Source: Lachnospiraceae bacterium UBA7589 (lineage in GTDB: Bacteria > Bacillota > Clostridia > Lachnospirales > Lachnospiraceae). Taken from it: 64,000 nucleotides of DNA. Positions 1 through 9,547 of the stretch are shown piece by piece. A program made the translations under genes and the position numbers. A model generated the notes under the pieces. The model was not told where the DNA came from. It did no database searches and saw only the letters and a list, made by a program, of their open reading frames with translations. The stretch's first letter is position 1, and the number at the start of each line of letters is the position of its first letter. The stretch is from assembly GCA_002476495.1 (NCBI GenBank), contig DLKL01000051.1, positions 1 through 64,000 of the forward strand, read 5' to 3'.

Positions 1-6
1 ATAAGC

Positions 7-2151
7 ATGGATATAGAAAAGATAATTGCAAACGAATTACAAATAAAGGTATGGCAGGTTGAAAAAACAGTTGCACTTATTGATGAAGGAAACACAATTC
101 CTTTCATTTCAAGATACAGAAAAGAGGTTACAGGCTCTCTCAATGATGAGCAGCTTAGAAATCTGGATGAAAGACTTACATATCTTAGAAATCTTAAGGA
201 TAAAAAGGAAATGGTTCTGGCTACCATAGAGGAACAGGGTAAGCTTACTGATGAATTAAGAAACCAGATTGATGAGGCGATGACCCTTGTCGCAGTGGAA
301 GATTTGTACAGACCATATAAGCCTAAGAGGAGGACAAGAGCTACAATTGCGAAGGAAAAGGGACTTGACGGTCTTGCATGCATAATAGCTCTTCAGATGC
401 CGGATAAGAATATAAGGGATGAGGCAAAGCAATACATATCAGATGAAAAGGGTGTATCTTCGGAGGAGGATGCAATAAATGGTGCAAAGGACATCCTTGC
501 GGAAAATTATGCTGATGAGGCAGAATATAGAGATGTTATCAGAAATATGACAAGAAAGAAAGGCGAGCTTGTTTCCGTGGCAAAAGATTCCGAGGCAAAA
601 TCCGTGTATGAGATGTATTATAATTTCACAGAAAAAATCAGCAAAGCTGTAGGATATAGAATTCTTGCCATAAACAGAGGTGAAGCGGAAAAAGTATTAA
701 CCGTAAAGATAGAAGCTCCCCGGGAAGATATAATAACTTATCTTAAAAGAAAAATAATAAAAAGAGAATCATCTGATGCCGCGCAATATATAGAGGAGGC
801 TCTTACAGACAGCTATGACAGACTTATAGCTCCATCCATAGAAAGAGAAATAAGAAACGAATTGACAGATATGGCAGAAACCGGCGCAATCAGTGTATTT
901 GGCAAAAATCTTCACCAACTTCTGATGCAGCCTCCTGTGTCAGGACAGACTGTCCTTGGATGGGATCCCGCATTCCGTACAGGGTGTAAGCTGGCTGTGG
1001 TTGATGCCACAGGAAAGGTACTGGATACAATTGTAATTTATCCCACAGAACCTCAGAAAAAGGTGAAAGAAGCAAAGGAAGTGCTTAAAAGGCTTATTGA
1101 CAAATATGGGATAACTCTTATTTCACTGGGAAACGGAACTGCAAGCCGTGAATCGGAAATGGTTATAGTAGAGCTATTGAAGGAGATAAAGCAACCGGTA
1201 AAATATGTAATAGTAAATGAGGCAGGTGCGTCAGTATATTCTGCAAGTAAGCTGGCTAGTGAAGAATTTCCTAACTTTGATGTAGGACAGCGAAGTGCTG
1301 CATCCATAGCAAGGAGAATACAGGATCCTTTGGCAGAGCTGGTAAAGATAGATCCGAAATCCATAGGAGTGGGACAATATCAGCATGATATGAACCAGAA
1401 AAATCTTGGGAATGCGTTAAATGCTGTGGTAGAAGATTGTGTTAACAGTGTGGGTGTAGATTTAAATACAGCGTCATCTTCTCTGCTGGAGTATGTTTCA
1501 GGGATTAATAAAACTCTTGCAAAAAACATTGTTGTATATCGGGAGGAAAAGGGAAGATTCACAAATCGTAAGGAATTGCTTAATGTTTCCAAGCTTGGAC
1601 CGAAGGCATTTGAGCAATGCGCAGGATTTTTAAGGATTGCCGGAGGAGATGAGATACTTGATGCTACAAGTGTCCATCCGGAAAGCTATGAAGCTGCAAG
1701 AAAACTTATGGACAGGCTTGGAATTACCGATGAAGAATTAAAATCCGGAGGAATGAAAAATATTGGTAAAAGGGTTTTGGATATGGATATAAAGGAGCTT
1801 GCACGAGAACTGGAAATTGGGGAACCGACCCTGGTGGACATAGTTGGCGAGCTTGAAAAACCAGGACGGGATCCGAGAGAGGAAATGGAAAAACCTGTTT
1901 TACGGAGTGACGTTCTTGATATTAAGGATCTGAAAGTAGGAATGGAGCTTAAGGGTACAGTAAGAAATGTAATTGATTTCGGAGCCTTTGTGGACATAGG
2001 TGTTCATCAGGATGGTCTGGTTCACATTTCCAAAATGTCGGAAAAATATATTAAGCATCCCCTTGAGGCTGTATCGGTGGGAGATGTGGTTAATGTGACA
2101 GTAATAGGCATTGATCCGGAGAAGAAACGTATACAGCTTTCAATGATATAA
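7..2151 (+). CDS. tex: Tex-family S1 RNA-binding protein
   Basis: This is a 714-residue Tex protein, a cytoplasmic nucleic-acid-binding factor linked in other bacteria to transcription and RNA metabolism. The N-terminus (MDIEKIIANELQIKVWQVEK) and the motif GNTIPFISRYRKEVTGSL are typical of the family. The middle carries a YqgF/RuvC-like nuclease fold (GWDPAFRTGCKLAVVD near residue 320) followed by helix-hairpin-helix segments. A C-terminal S1 domain (about residues 640-713) ends with the usual RIQLSM. The start at base 7 matches the family start, but its ribosome binding site lies outside the window. The gene ends at a strong bidirectional terminator. Confidence 0.95.
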   Translation: MDIEKIIANELQIKVWQVEKTVALIDEGNTIPFISRYRKEVTGSLNDEQLRNLDERLTYLRNLKDKKEMVLATIEEQGKLTDELRNQIDEAMTLVAVEDLYRPYKPKRRTRATIAKEKGLDGLACIIALQMPDKNIRDEAKQYISDEKGVSSEEDAINGAKDILAENYADEAEYRDVIRNMTRKKGELVSVAKDSEAKSVYEMYYNFTEKISKAVGYRILAINRGEAEKVLTVKIEAPREDIITYLKRKIIKRESSDAAQYIEEALTDSYDRLIAPSIEREIRNELTDMAETGAISVFGKNLHQLLMQPPVSGQTVLGWDPAFRTGCKLAVVDATGKVLDTIVIYPTEPQKKVKEAKEVLKRLIDKYGITLISLGNGTASRESEMVIVELLKEIKQPVKYVIVNEAGASVYSASKLASEEFPNFDVGQRSAASIARRIQDPLAELVKIDPKSIGVGQYQHDMNQKNLGNALNAVVEDCVNSVGVDLNTASSSLLEYVSGINKTLAKNIVVYREEKGRFTNRKELLNVSKLGPKAFEQCAGFLRIAGGDEILDATSVHPESYEAARKLMDRLGITDEELKSGGMKNIGKRVLDMDIKELARELEIGEPTLVDIVGELEKPGRDPREEMEKPVLRSDVLDIKDLKVGMELKGTVRNVIDFGAFVDIGVHQDGLVHISKMSEKYIKHPLEAVSVGDVVNVTVIGIDPEKKRIQLSMI

Positions 2152-2168
2152 GGTGCTTATAAAACAAA

Positions 2169-2208
2169 AAACGAAAAGGATATTGCATTGGCAATATCCT
2201 TTTCGTTT
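2169..2208. terminator. Bidirectional terminator between tex and rpmB
   Basis: A perfect 18-bp stem (2169-2186 with 2191-2208) closes a 4-base loop (attg). It has an A-rich left flank and a T-rich right flank, so it can terminate tex on the plus strand and rpmB on the minus strand. Confidence 0.9.
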
Positions 2209-2221
2209 TACTCTAATATGA

Positions 2222-2407
2222 TTATGCTCTCTCTACTTTGTTTGATCTTAAGCAGGATGTACAAACATAGATCTTCTTAGGAGTACCGTCAACCATAGCC
2301 TTAACAGACTTAATGTTTGACTTCCACATTCTGTTTGATCTTCTATGAGAATGGCTCACATTGTTACCGAAATGAGCACCTTTTTCACAAATACTACACT
2401 TTGCCAC
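2222..2407 (-). CDS. rpmB: 50S ribosomal protein L28
   Basis: This encodes L28, a small protein of the large ribosomal subunit, 61 residues long. The sequence starts VAKCSICEKGAHFGNNVSHSHRR and has the CxxC pairs of the zinc-binding form (CSIC near the N-terminus, CTSC near the C-terminus). The open frame continues upstream to 2458, but I chose the GTG at 2407-2405. A GGAGGTG ribosome binding site precedes it at proper spacing and the family begins at this point. It is transcribed divergently from the asp23-like gene. Confidence 0.95.
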   Translation of the reverse strand: MAKCSICEKGAHFGNNVSHSHRRSNRMWKSNIKSVKAMVDGTPKKIYVCTSCLRSNKVERA

Positions 2408-2458
2408 TGCTAGCACCTCCTTGACAAATCTATTAACCCGCAGGTTTGCAACGTACAT

Positions 2459-2487
2459 ATTCTAACAAAAAAATATATAATATGCAA
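2459..2487 (-). promoter_or_regulatory. Putative rpmB promoter
   Basis: On the minus strand TTGCAT (2487-2482) and TAGAAT (2464-2459) are separated by 17 bases. This places a sigma-A-type promoter about 50 bases upstream of the rpmB start. Confidence 0.55.
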
Positions 2488-2557
2488 GAAAAATTTTAAC
2501 TATTTTAAAAATAAAATGCAAAACACCCAAAATCAGTACAAGATTAATTTAAAATAC

Positions 2558-2586
2558 TTGATTAAAATACATATTGTGGGTATAAT
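2558..2586 (+). promoter_or_regulatory. Putative promoter of the asp23/fakA genes
   Basis: TTGATT (2558-2563), a 17-base spacer and TATAAT (2581-2586) form a good sigma-A promoter. It lies about 55 bases upstream of the asp23-like start, in the divergent region shared with rpmB. Confidence 0.65.
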
Positions 2587-2642
2587 TAGTAAGATAATGG
2601 AATTGTTATGTAACAAAATATATTATTAAGGGGGTAATATTC

Positions 2643-3002
2643 ATGAAAGGTTATATGGCTAATGAAAATGGTGGAATTATTATTGAAAATGAAGTAATTG
2701 CCCAGTATGCAGGTCATGCAGCACTTGAATGCTTTGGTATAGTAGGAATGGCTACCATAAGCATGAGAGACGGTATTGCTAAGTTACTTAAGGGAGATAG
2801 TGTAAGTAAGGGTGTTAACGTAGTTATTGATGACAATAATAACTTATATATTGATTTTCATATTATAGTTGCATATGGTGTCAGCATTTCTACTGTATGT
2901 GATAATCTTATCAATACAGTTAAGTATTCCATTGAAGAGATGACAGGTATGAAAATTAAAGCAATAAACATCTTCGTGGAAGGTGTAAGGGTTATAGATT
3001 AG
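2643..3002 (+). CDS. Asp23/Gls24 family (YloU-like) protein
   Basis: This is a 119-residue protein of the Asp23/Gls24 (DUF322) family, cytoplasmic proteins tied to cell-envelope homeostasis in Firmicutes. Family features visible include GGIIIENEVIAQYAGHAALECFG near the N-terminus and the alternating hydrophobic pattern of DFHIIVAYGVSI in the middle. An AGGGGG ribosome binding site at 2629-2634 supports the ATG at 2643; an ATG at 2655 is an alternative. It lies between rpmB and a DAK2 kinase, the conserved rpmB-yloU-yloV order of Firmicutes, and is probably cotranscribed with the kinase (16-base gap). Confidence 0.9.
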   Translation: MKGYMANENGGIIIENEVIAQYAGHAALECFGIVGMATISMRDGIAKLLKGDSVSKGVNVVIDDNNNLYIDFHIIVAYGVSISTVCDNLINTVKYSIEEMTGMKIKAINIFVEGVRVID

Positions 3003-3018
3003 TAGGAGGAATAAGAAA

Positions 3019-4692
3019 GTGACAATTGAGAAGATTGATGCGGGATTGTTTCAAAAGGCTTTCCTTGCGGGTGCATATAATCTGGAAAGAAATAAGGAGT
3101 ATATTAATGAGCTTAACGTTTTTCCTGTTCCTGACGGAGATACCGGGTCTAATATGTCTCTTACAATTATGGCGGCTGCTAAGGAAGTCGGAGCTATTTC
3201 TGACCCGACCATTGAGGAACTGTCAAAGACAATATCCAGTGGTTCCTTAAGAGGAGCAAGAGGAAATTCAGGAGTTATTTTGTCACAGCTTTTAAGAGGC
3301 TTCTGTAAAGAAATAAAAGAAAAAAAGGAAATTACAGCCATGGTTCTGGCAGATGGATTTGTCAGGGCTGTAGAAACTGCATATAAGGCTGTAATGAAGC
3401 CTAAGGAAGGTACAATTCTTACTGTGGCCAAGGGCATGGCCGAGAAGGCTGTGGAGCTGGCTGACCAGGATAAGGATATTGTATCCCTTGGAAAGGGAAT
3501 TATTGAATATGGTGATGAGGTTCTTGCATATACGCCTGAGCTTTTACCTGTCTTAAAGGAGGCAGGAGTTGTTGATTCCGGCGGACAGGGGCTTATGGAA
3601 TTTATAAAGGGAGCATATAATGGACTTATCGGAATTGAAACCGTAGAACCGATAGCGGCTGCGGGAAAATCTTTTGCAAAAACATCGATAAGCTCTGAGG
3701 ATATTGATACATCACATATTACATTTGGATATTGTACGGAATTTATTATTCTCCTTGAAAAAGAATATAATATGGATATAGAAAGAAAATTCAAGGAATA
3801 TCTTACATCAATAGGTGATTCGCTTGTTGTTGTGTCAGATGACGAAATAGTTAAGGTTCACGTCCATACCAATCATCCGGGACTGGCATTTGAAAAGGGA
3901 CTTGAATTTGGTCAGCTTACCAGTATGAAGATTGACAATATGCGTGAAGAACATAGAGAAAAGGTAATTAAGGAGCAGGACAGGGCAAAGGCAAGAAAGC
4001 AGGAAGAAAAGGAAGCTAAGGCTGAACCGAAAAAGGATTATGGCTTTGTAGCCGTATCGGTAGGCGAAGGTCTTGACAATATATTCAGAGAACTTGGTGT
4101 TGATTACATTATTCAGGGTGGTCAGACAATGAATCCAAGTACAGAGGATGTATTATCTGCCATTGATAAGGTTAATGCCAATACCGTTTTTGTTCTTCCG
4201 AATAACAAGAATATTATTCTTGCAGCCAATCAGGCAGCTTCAATTGAACAGGATAAAAAGGTTATAGTTATTCCGTCAAAAACCATACCTCAGGGTATTG
4301 GGGCAATGATAGGCTTTGAAGCAGCTCTGTCTGTTGAGGACAATGAGGAGAGCATGAAGGATGCCATGGCTTCAATAAAATCCGGTCAGGTTACTTATGC
4401 AGTAAGAGACACATCCATTGATGGAAAAGAAATTAAAACCGGTGATTATATGGGTATAGATGACAGTGGTATTAAATCTGTTGGGACAGATATCCGTCAG
4501 GTTGTTAAAGAGCTTGTTGAATCTATGTGTGACGAGGATTCAGAGCTTATCAGCATATATTATGGCAGTGATGTAGAGGCTGATGATGCAAAACAAATGG
4601 CAGATATGCTTCAGAAGGAATATCCGGACTTTGAGATAGATTTTAATCAGGGAGACCAGCCGATTTATTATTACATTCTTTCAGTAGAATAG
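3019..4692 (+). CDS. FakA/YloV-type DAK2 domain kinase
   Basis: This 557-residue protein resembles FakA (YloV), the ATP-binding subunit that phosphorylates exogenous fatty acids bound to a DegV/FakB partner. The DhaL-type N-terminal domain shows VFPVPDGDTGSNMSLTI, whose aspartates bind the metal-nucleotide, then LRGARGNSGVILSQLLRG. A middle domain follows, then a charged linker (about residues 312-340) and the C-terminal domain. It starts with GTG at 3019 behind AGGAGG (3004-3009). Its position between the asp23-like gene and recG is conserved in Firmicutes. No FakB partner is in the window. Confidence 0.88.
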   Translation: MTIEKIDAGLFQKAFLAGAYNLERNKEYINELNVFPVPDGDTGSNMSLTIMAAAKEVGAISDPTIEELSKTISSGSLRGARGNSGVILSQLLRGFCKEIKEKKEITAMVLADGFVRAVETAYKAVMKPKEGTILTVAKGMAEKAVELADQDKDIVSLGKGIIEYGDEVLAYTPELLPVLKEAGVVDSGGQGLMEFIKGAYNGLIGIETVEPIAAAGKSFAKTSISSEDIDTSHITFGYCTEFIILLEKEYNMDIERKFKEYLTSIGDSLVVVSDDEIVKVHVHTNHPGLAFEKGLEFGQLTSMKIDNMREEHREKVIKEQDRAKARKQEEKEAKAEPKKDYGFVAVSVGEGLDNIFRELGVDYIIQGGQTMNPSTEDVLSAIDKVNANTVFVLPNNKNIILAANQAASIEQDKKVIVIPSKTIPQGIGAMIGFEAALSVEDNEESMKDAMASIKSGQVTYAVRDTSIDGKEIKTGDYMGIDDSGIKSVGTDIRQVVKELVESMCDEDSELISIYYGSDVEADDAKQMADMLQKEYPDFEIDFNQGDQPIYYYILSVE

Positions 4693-4707
4693 AAATTTAA
4701 TGTTATT

Positions 4708-4748
4708 ATGCCGTGCTTTAACAAGGCACGGCATTTCATTTTTTTTAA
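4708..4748 (+). terminator. Terminator after the fakA-like gene
   Basis: A 9-bp stem (atgccgtgc 4708-4716 with gcacggcat 4726-4734) has a 9-base loop and is followed by a T-rich tract. It separates the kinase from recG. Confidence 0.8.
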
Positions 4749-4783
4749 AATGTTTTTTGCAACTGAAATCAGGAGAAGTGATT

Positions 4784-6802
4784 ATGACATTAGCTGATAA
4801 TATAACAGTAATAAAAGGAATAGGAGAAAAGTCAGCCCAGGCTTTTTCAAGACTTGGCATTTTTACTGTAGGGGATCTGATTAATACATTTCCACGTAAT
4901 TATTTGACCTATGGAGAACCTGTAGACATAAGAGACACAAAAATCGGAGAAAGGCAGGCAGTACGGGGTACTATTTGTTCATATGTGGATGTGAAGCAGG
5001 TGAGAAGTCTTAAACTCACTACTCTTACAATAAAAGATACCACAGGTACCGTAAAAGCAATATGGTATAATTCACCCTTTCTTAAAAACGTATTTCATAA
5101 AGGAGAAACCTATATATTTGTTGGGATGGTGAAAATAAAGAACAATATGAGGGTTATGGAAATGCCGGAATATTACAAAGCCGGAACATACAATGAATTG
5201 TGCCAGGAGCTGCAACCAGTATATCCACTGACAAAGGGGCTTTCAAATAAAACTGTTCAGAAGGCAGTTATGGGAGCAAGAGAGGTTATATTTGCAATAA
5301 AGGATTATCTTCCGGAGCATATACTGAAAAGCAATTCTCTCATGGAGATTACAGAGGCATACGAAAATATACATTTTCCTTTAAACGATACATTGTTGAA
5401 AAATGCAATAAGGAGACTGGCCTTTGATGAATTCTACAAATTCCTTTTTGATATGGAACGGCTAAAGAGTGAAAATATGAGGCAGCGTAATCCTCATGTT
5501 ATTGTTCAGGGTAAGGCTGTTGCGGATTTTGTATCGGGATTGCCATACAGGCTTACCAAAGGTCAGGCGGAAGCTATTGATGACATTCTGGAGGACATGG
5601 GTAGCGATAATGTTATGAACAGGCTTGTACAAGGAGATGTGGGTTCAGGTAAAACCGTAGTAGCCGCATCGGCTCTCCTGGCCTGCGTAAGGGGAGGATA
5701 TCAGGGCACTCTCATGGTTCCTACAGAGGTACTGGCCAGACAGCATTACAGGGAGCTTGGCAAATTGTATGAAGGGGAAAAAATAAGAATCGGCTGTCTT
5801 ACAGGTTCACTTGGAGTACGGGAAAAAAGAAAGATATATGAGGATGTTAAGGAGGGTAATATTGATATTCTTATAGGAACTCATGCTGTAATTGAGGATA
5901 AGGTAGAATTTAAGAATCTTGCTCTTGTGATCACCGATGAACAGCATAGATTCGGAGTTAACCAGAGAAGAAAACTGGCAGACAAGGGAACATTTCCGCA
6001 TGTGCTGGTAATGAGTGCAACTCCTATTCCAAGAACGTTGGCAATAATTATGTACGGAGATCTGGATATTTCGGTTATCAGCCAAATGCCAAAGGGAAGA
6101 CTTCCGATAAAAAATTGTGTTGTCGGAACAGAATATAGAAGCATTGCATATCGGTTTATAGCAGATCGGGTAAAGCTTGGCAATCAGACTTATGTCATAT
6201 GTCCCATGATAGATGAGGGAGATTCCTTAGACGTCACCAGTGTAACGGAATACACAGATACTCTTAAGAACAATCTGCCTGCCCGGTGCCGGGTCGCCAT
6301 GCTTCATGGACAAATGACTCCGGAGAAAAAGAACATAATAATGGAGGATTTTATTAATGGCAATATAGACGTACTTGTATCCACAACAGTGATAGAAGTG
6401 GGAATTAATAATCCAAATGCCACTGTTATGATGGTTGAAAATGCTGAGAGATTCGGACTTGCACAGTTGCATCAGCTAAGAGGACGTGTTGGGCGTGGTG
6501 ATAAGCAGTCGTATTGTATATTCATCAATGGCAAGGAGTCAAAGGAATCAATGGAAAGACTTAAGGTGCTGGAAAACTCCAATGATGGCTTTTTTATTGC
6601 AGGAGAAGATTTGAAATTAAGGGGACCGGGGGACTTCTTTGGAATAAGGCAAAGCGGAGATATGCGCTTTTCAATAGCTGATATATACAATCATGCTGAT
6701 ATGCTTAAGCTTGCCTGTGATATTTTGAAAGAGAATAAAAGTGCGTACCCTCCGGGGGAGCTGCCCTATGTGAGAAACATATCAAAAGGAATTGCGTTAT
6801 AA
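4784..6802 (+). CDS. recG: ATP-dependent DNA helicase RecG
   Basis: RecG reverses stalled replication forks and branch-migrates Holliday junctions. This 672-residue protein has an N-terminal OB-fold wedge domain, Walker A GDVGSGKT near residues 284-291, the DEQH box followed by RFGV, and the C-terminal helicase half with HQLRGRVGRGDKQSYC. The open frame reaches back to 4700, but that part crosses the terminator. I chose ATG 4784 because AGGAG lies just upstream at 4771 and MTLADNITVIKGIGEKSA matches the family start. No terminator follows; the promoter of the next gene overlaps its 3' end. Confidence 0.96.
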   Translation: MTLADNITVIKGIGEKSAQAFSRLGIFTVGDLINTFPRNYLTYGEPVDIRDTKIGERQAVRGTICSYVDVKQVRSLKLTTLTIKDTTGTVKAIWYNSPFLKNVFHKGETYIFVGMVKIKNNMRVMEMPEYYKAGTYNELCQELQPVYPLTKGLSNKTVQKAVMGAREVIFAIKDYLPEHILKSNSLMEITEAYENIHFPLNDTLLKNAIRRLAFDEFYKFLFDMERLKSENMRQRNPHVIVQGKAVADFVSGLPYRLTKGQAEAIDDILEDMGSDNVMNRLVQGDVGSGKTVVAASALLACVRGGYQGTLMVPTEVLARQHYRELGKLYEGEKIRIGCLTGSLGVREKRKIYEDVKEGNIDILIGTHAVIEDKVEFKNLALVITDEQHRFGVNQRRKLADKGTFPHVLVMSATPIPRTLAIIMYGDLDISVISQMPKGRLPIKNCVVGTEYRSIAYRFIADRVKLGNQTYVICPMIDEGDSLDVTSVTEYTDTLKNNLPARCRVAMLHGQMTPEKKNIIMEDFINGNIDVLVSTTVIEVGINNPNATVMMVENAERFGLAQLHQLRGRVGRGDKQSYCIFINGKESKESMERLKVLENSNDGFFIAGEDLKLRGPGDFFGIRQSGDMRFSIADIYNHADMLKLACDILKENKSAYPPGELPYVRNISKGIAL

Positions 6803-6820
6803 TAATTATTTTGCTATAAT
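6792..6820 (+). promoter_or_regulatory. Putative promoter upstream of the 6858 gene
   Basis: TTGCGT (6792-6797), 17 bases and TATAAT (6815-6820) overlap the end of recG. This could give the membrane protein-cellulase-rsmD-coaD group its own transcript. Confidence 0.5.
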
Positions 6821-6857
6821 TAATTGCTAAATATGAGTTTAGAAAGGATTTTATATT

Positions 6858-7358
6858 ATGACAGTTGAGGTTGGATATATAACAAGTTGGAGAAAAAGAG
6901 TATTTTTTACGCTTGTTTTTTCTCTGGTTGCATTTGGAATAATTTCAACCCTTTGTACAGGGTATATTCCTATTAAAATTCTTGGGAATATAATCAGTAT
7001 TTTTGCCCTTTTTATGTGTATCATCCTGTTTGTACTTGCTCTGGCAGACAAAAATGACAGATATGCGGGTAAGGGAACAGCCGATATAAAGGATGACCGC
7101 TTTGTTTATTGCGATAAAAAAAGACATTATGAAATATACCTTAGAGATATTAAGAAGGTTGATATTGAAAATATATCTATTGGAAATGCGGGTGGACAGG
7201 GAAAACCCATAGCGTACAGAATATTGATACAAACCCCGAAAAGGAAATATTATATTGAATCCGACAGAGCAAGAGGACGTGAATACAATGAGGTAGATTT
7301 ATACCGGTTATATATTTATTTACAGGAAAACATCAACAGTCAGGGAGGAAAACAATAA
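6858..7358 (+). CDS. Small two-helix membrane protein, unknown function
   Basis: I do not recognise this 166-residue protein. Two hydrophobic segments (about residues 15-35 and 41-62) are followed by a roughly 100-residue polar domain rich in beta-strand-like stretches (YEIYLRDIKKVDIENISI, YRILIQTPKRKYYIES). That layout resembles bacterial PH-like (bPH/YdbT-type) membrane proteins, which is only a structural guess. AAAGGA upstream supports the ATG. Its stop overlaps the start of the GH5 cellulase (TAATG), so the two are translationally coupled and may work at the same membrane. Confidence 0.75.
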   Translation: MTVEVGYITSWRKRVFFTLVFSLVAFGIISTLCTGYIPIKILGNIISIFALFMCIILFVLALADKNDRYAGKGTADIKDDRFVYCDKKRHYEIYLRDIKKVDIENISIGNAGGQGKPIAYRILIQTPKRKYYIESDRARGREYNEVDLYRLYIYLQENINSQGGKQ

Positions 7359-8995
7359 TGGGTACAGAAAATAGTACTAATGACAGGAAAAAGAACAATA
7401 TTATTTTTATTGGAATTATTGCTTTTTTGTCAGCTTTGATTTTATGCCTTATTCTTATTATAGCCCATGGAGGAAAAAAAGATGATGGTTTATCAGATAA
7501 GAATACTACCGGGGAAGATATTATTGCTTCCGGTAACGATGCGGATGAAAACACGGCTGATAAGGACAATACTCCGGAAAAAGAAGAAAATACAGGAAAT
7601 TCAGAATCACAAAAGCCTGATTGTTATGTAACAATAACCGGAGGCAATTCATGGGAAAATTCCGGTAAATTCTGTGGACAGCTTGATGCGGCAATAACTA
7701 ACAACAGCGATGCTGAGATAAAAAACTGGTCAGTGCAGATTCCAGTATCCGACGGAACATCAGTTGACAGCTCATGGAATGGTAATTTTACTGTAAGCAA
7801 TGGCATATTAACTATTAAACCCGTTGAATACAATGAAACTGTTGCAAAAAAGTCAACCCTTAAGGATATAGGCTTTATTGTATCCGTTAATTCAAAAAAA
7901 GATTTTGATGCAATGATAAAGGGTGCAATTCTTTTGGTGGATGGCAAAGAATATACATATGTTGCAGATAGCCAGAAGGAGGAAGCAGCAACCACTGAGG
8001 AAAGTACAGATAATGCGACCACAGAAGAAAAAAACGGAACTGACAATACACAAAGCAGTAAGCCTGCCGAGACAGAAAAGGGAACACCATTTGATAATCA
8101 TGGAAAGCTTAAGGTAGCCGGTACAGATATAGTAGATAAGAACGGGAACAAATATCAGCTGAAGGGCGTGAGTACCCATGGTATAGCCTGGTTTCCTGAT
8201 TATGTAAATAAGGATGCATTAAAAACCTTCAGAGATGACTGGGGAGCAAATCTGGTGAGAATTGCCATGTATACAGACGAGAATGGTGGATATTGTACCG
8301 ACGGAAACAAAGACAATCTGAAAAAGCTTGTGGACAAGGGAGTTAACGCTGCTACGGAGCTTGGCATGTATGTGATTGTTGACTGGCACGTTCTCCATGA
8401 TCTTACTCCTATGAAATATAAGGATGAGGCTAAAACATTTTTTCAGGAAATGTCAGCACAATATAAGGATTATGATAATGTAATATATGAGATATGTAAT
8501 GAGCCGAACGGAGGTACCGACTGGTCAGAGGTTAAGGCATATGCTGAGGAGATTATTCCGGTAATACGGGCAAATGATCCGGATGCCTTGATTATTGTAG
8601 GTACACCTAACTGGAGCCAGGATGTAGATATTGCGTCGAATGACCCCATAAAGGGAGATAATATATTATATGCAATACATTTTTATGCGGCTACTCATAC
8701 AGACGGAATAAGAAACAAGGTTGTCACAGCCATTGATAACGGATTACCGGTATTTGTAAGTGAATTTAGTATATGTGATGCATCCGGTAATGGGGCTATT
8801 GATTATAATCAGGCTGATAAGTGGTTTGAGCTTATAGACAAATATAATTTGTCTTATGCCGCATGGAATGTATCCAATAAAGCCGAGACATCATCTCTTA
8901 TTTTGTCTTCATGCTCAAAAACCAGTGGATGGGCAGAGTCAGATCTTTCTGATGCGGGAAAGTATATAAGGAAAAAGATTAAGGGGATTGACTAA
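7358..8995 (+). CDS. Membrane-anchored GH5 endoglucanase with CBM2-like module
   Basis: This 545-residue protein probably cuts beta-1,4-glucan outside the cell. In order it has a short basic N-terminus, one membrane anchor (about residues 14-36) with no clear cleavage site, and an acidic linker. A CBM2-like module follows (about residues 88-190, CYVTITGGNSW, conserved Trp in NWSVQIP and SSWNG), then a Thr/Glu-rich linker and a GH5 catalytic domain (about 240-545). The catalytic acid is probably E382 in EICNEPNG and the nucleophile E469 in VSEFS; WHVLHD fits the GH5 active site. It overlaps its neighbours by one base at both ends (TAATG), so it is built into the rsmD-coaD operon. Xyloglucan or mannan activity cannot be excluded. 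Confidence 0.88.
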   Translation: MGTENSTNDRKKNNIIFIGIIAFLSALILCLILIIAHGGKKDDGLSDKNTTGEDIIASGNDADENTADKDNTPEKEENTGNSESQKPDCYVTITGGNSWENSGKFCGQLDAAITNNSDAEIKNWSVQIPVSDGTSVDSSWNGNFTVSNGILTIKPVEYNETVAKKSTLKDIGFIVSVNSKKDFDAMIKGAILLVDGKEYTYVADSQKEEAATTEESTDNATTEEKNGTDNTQSSKPAETEKGTPFDNHGKLKVAGTDIVDKNGNKYQLKGVSTHGIAWFPDYVNKDALKTFRDDWGANLVRIAMYTDENGGYCTDGNKDNLKKLVDKGVNAATELGMYVIVDWHVLHDLTPMKYKDEAKTFFQEMSAQYKDYDNVIYEICNEPNGGTDWSEVKAYAEEIIPVIRANDPDALIIVGTPNWSQDVDIASNDPIKGDNILYAIHFYAATHTDGIRNKVVTAIDNGLPVFVSEFSICDASGNGAIDYNQADKWFELIDKYNLSYAAWNVSNKAETSSLILSSCSKTSGWAESDLSDAGKYIRKKIKGID

Positions 8996-9546
8996 TGAGA
9001 GTAATAGCAGGCACAGCCAGAAGTCTTAATTTGAAAACCATTGAAGGTCTGGAGACAAGACCCACTACCGACAGAATAAAGGAGACTCTGTTTAATATGC
9101 TTACCGGGTATATATCGGGTTGCAAATTTCTTGATCTTTTTGCAGGAAGCGGTGGGATAGGCATTGAAGCATTGAGCAGAGGAGCCGAAAGCTGTACCTT
9201 TGTAGAGATTAACCCTAAGGCCGTTGTGTGTATTAAGGATAATCTGAAGCATACCCGGCTTATGGAAAAGGCAGAGGTACAAAAAAGTGACGCAATCAGC
9301 TTTGTGCAGAGTCAGAAGGATATAAGCTATGATGTAATTTTTATGGATCCTCCATATGGAAAAGGTTTTGAAAAGAATGTTCTTGCCATTCTTTCCGGCA
9401 AAAGCTTCGATACAGATACGCTAATTGTTGTGGAGGCCGCTTTTGACGAAGATTTTTCATATGTATCAGATCTTGGCTATGAAGTAATAAAAGAAAAGAA
9501 ATATAAAACAAACAAGCATATTTTTATAATGAAAAGGGAAAATTAG
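8995..9546 (+). CDS. rsmD: 16S rRNA (guanine966-N2)-methyltransferase RsmD
   Basis: RsmD methylates G966 of 16S rRNA using S-adenosylmethionine. The 183-residue protein starts [10 protein letters not shown], has [13 protein letters not shown], the SAM-binding stretch [20 protein letters not shown] and the catalytic DPPY (in MDPPYGKGF), all diagnostic. Its ATG overlaps the stop of the GH5 gene. coaD follows after one base, which is the classic rsmD-coaD (ylbH-ylbI) pair. Confidence 0.95.
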   Translation: MRVIAGTARSLNLKTIEGLETRPTTDRIKETLFNMLTGYISGCKFLDLFAGSGGIGIEALSRGAESCTFVEINPKAVVCIKDNLKHTRLMEKAEVQKSDAISFVQSQKDISYDVIFMDPPYGKGFEKNVLAILSGKSFDTDTLIVVEAAFDEDFSYVSDLGYEVIKEKKYKTNKHIFIMKREN

Positions 9547-9547
9547 C

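Noticed and set aside
3051..3794. 247-codon open frame on the minus strand inside the fakA-like gene
   Set aside because: It is a shadow of the plus-strand gene, has no recognisable protein features, and the plus-strand frame is a clear DAK2 kinase.
4700..4783. N-terminal extension of recG
   Set aside because: It would be translated through the terminator stem and is not part of RecG; ATG 4784 has the ribosome binding site.
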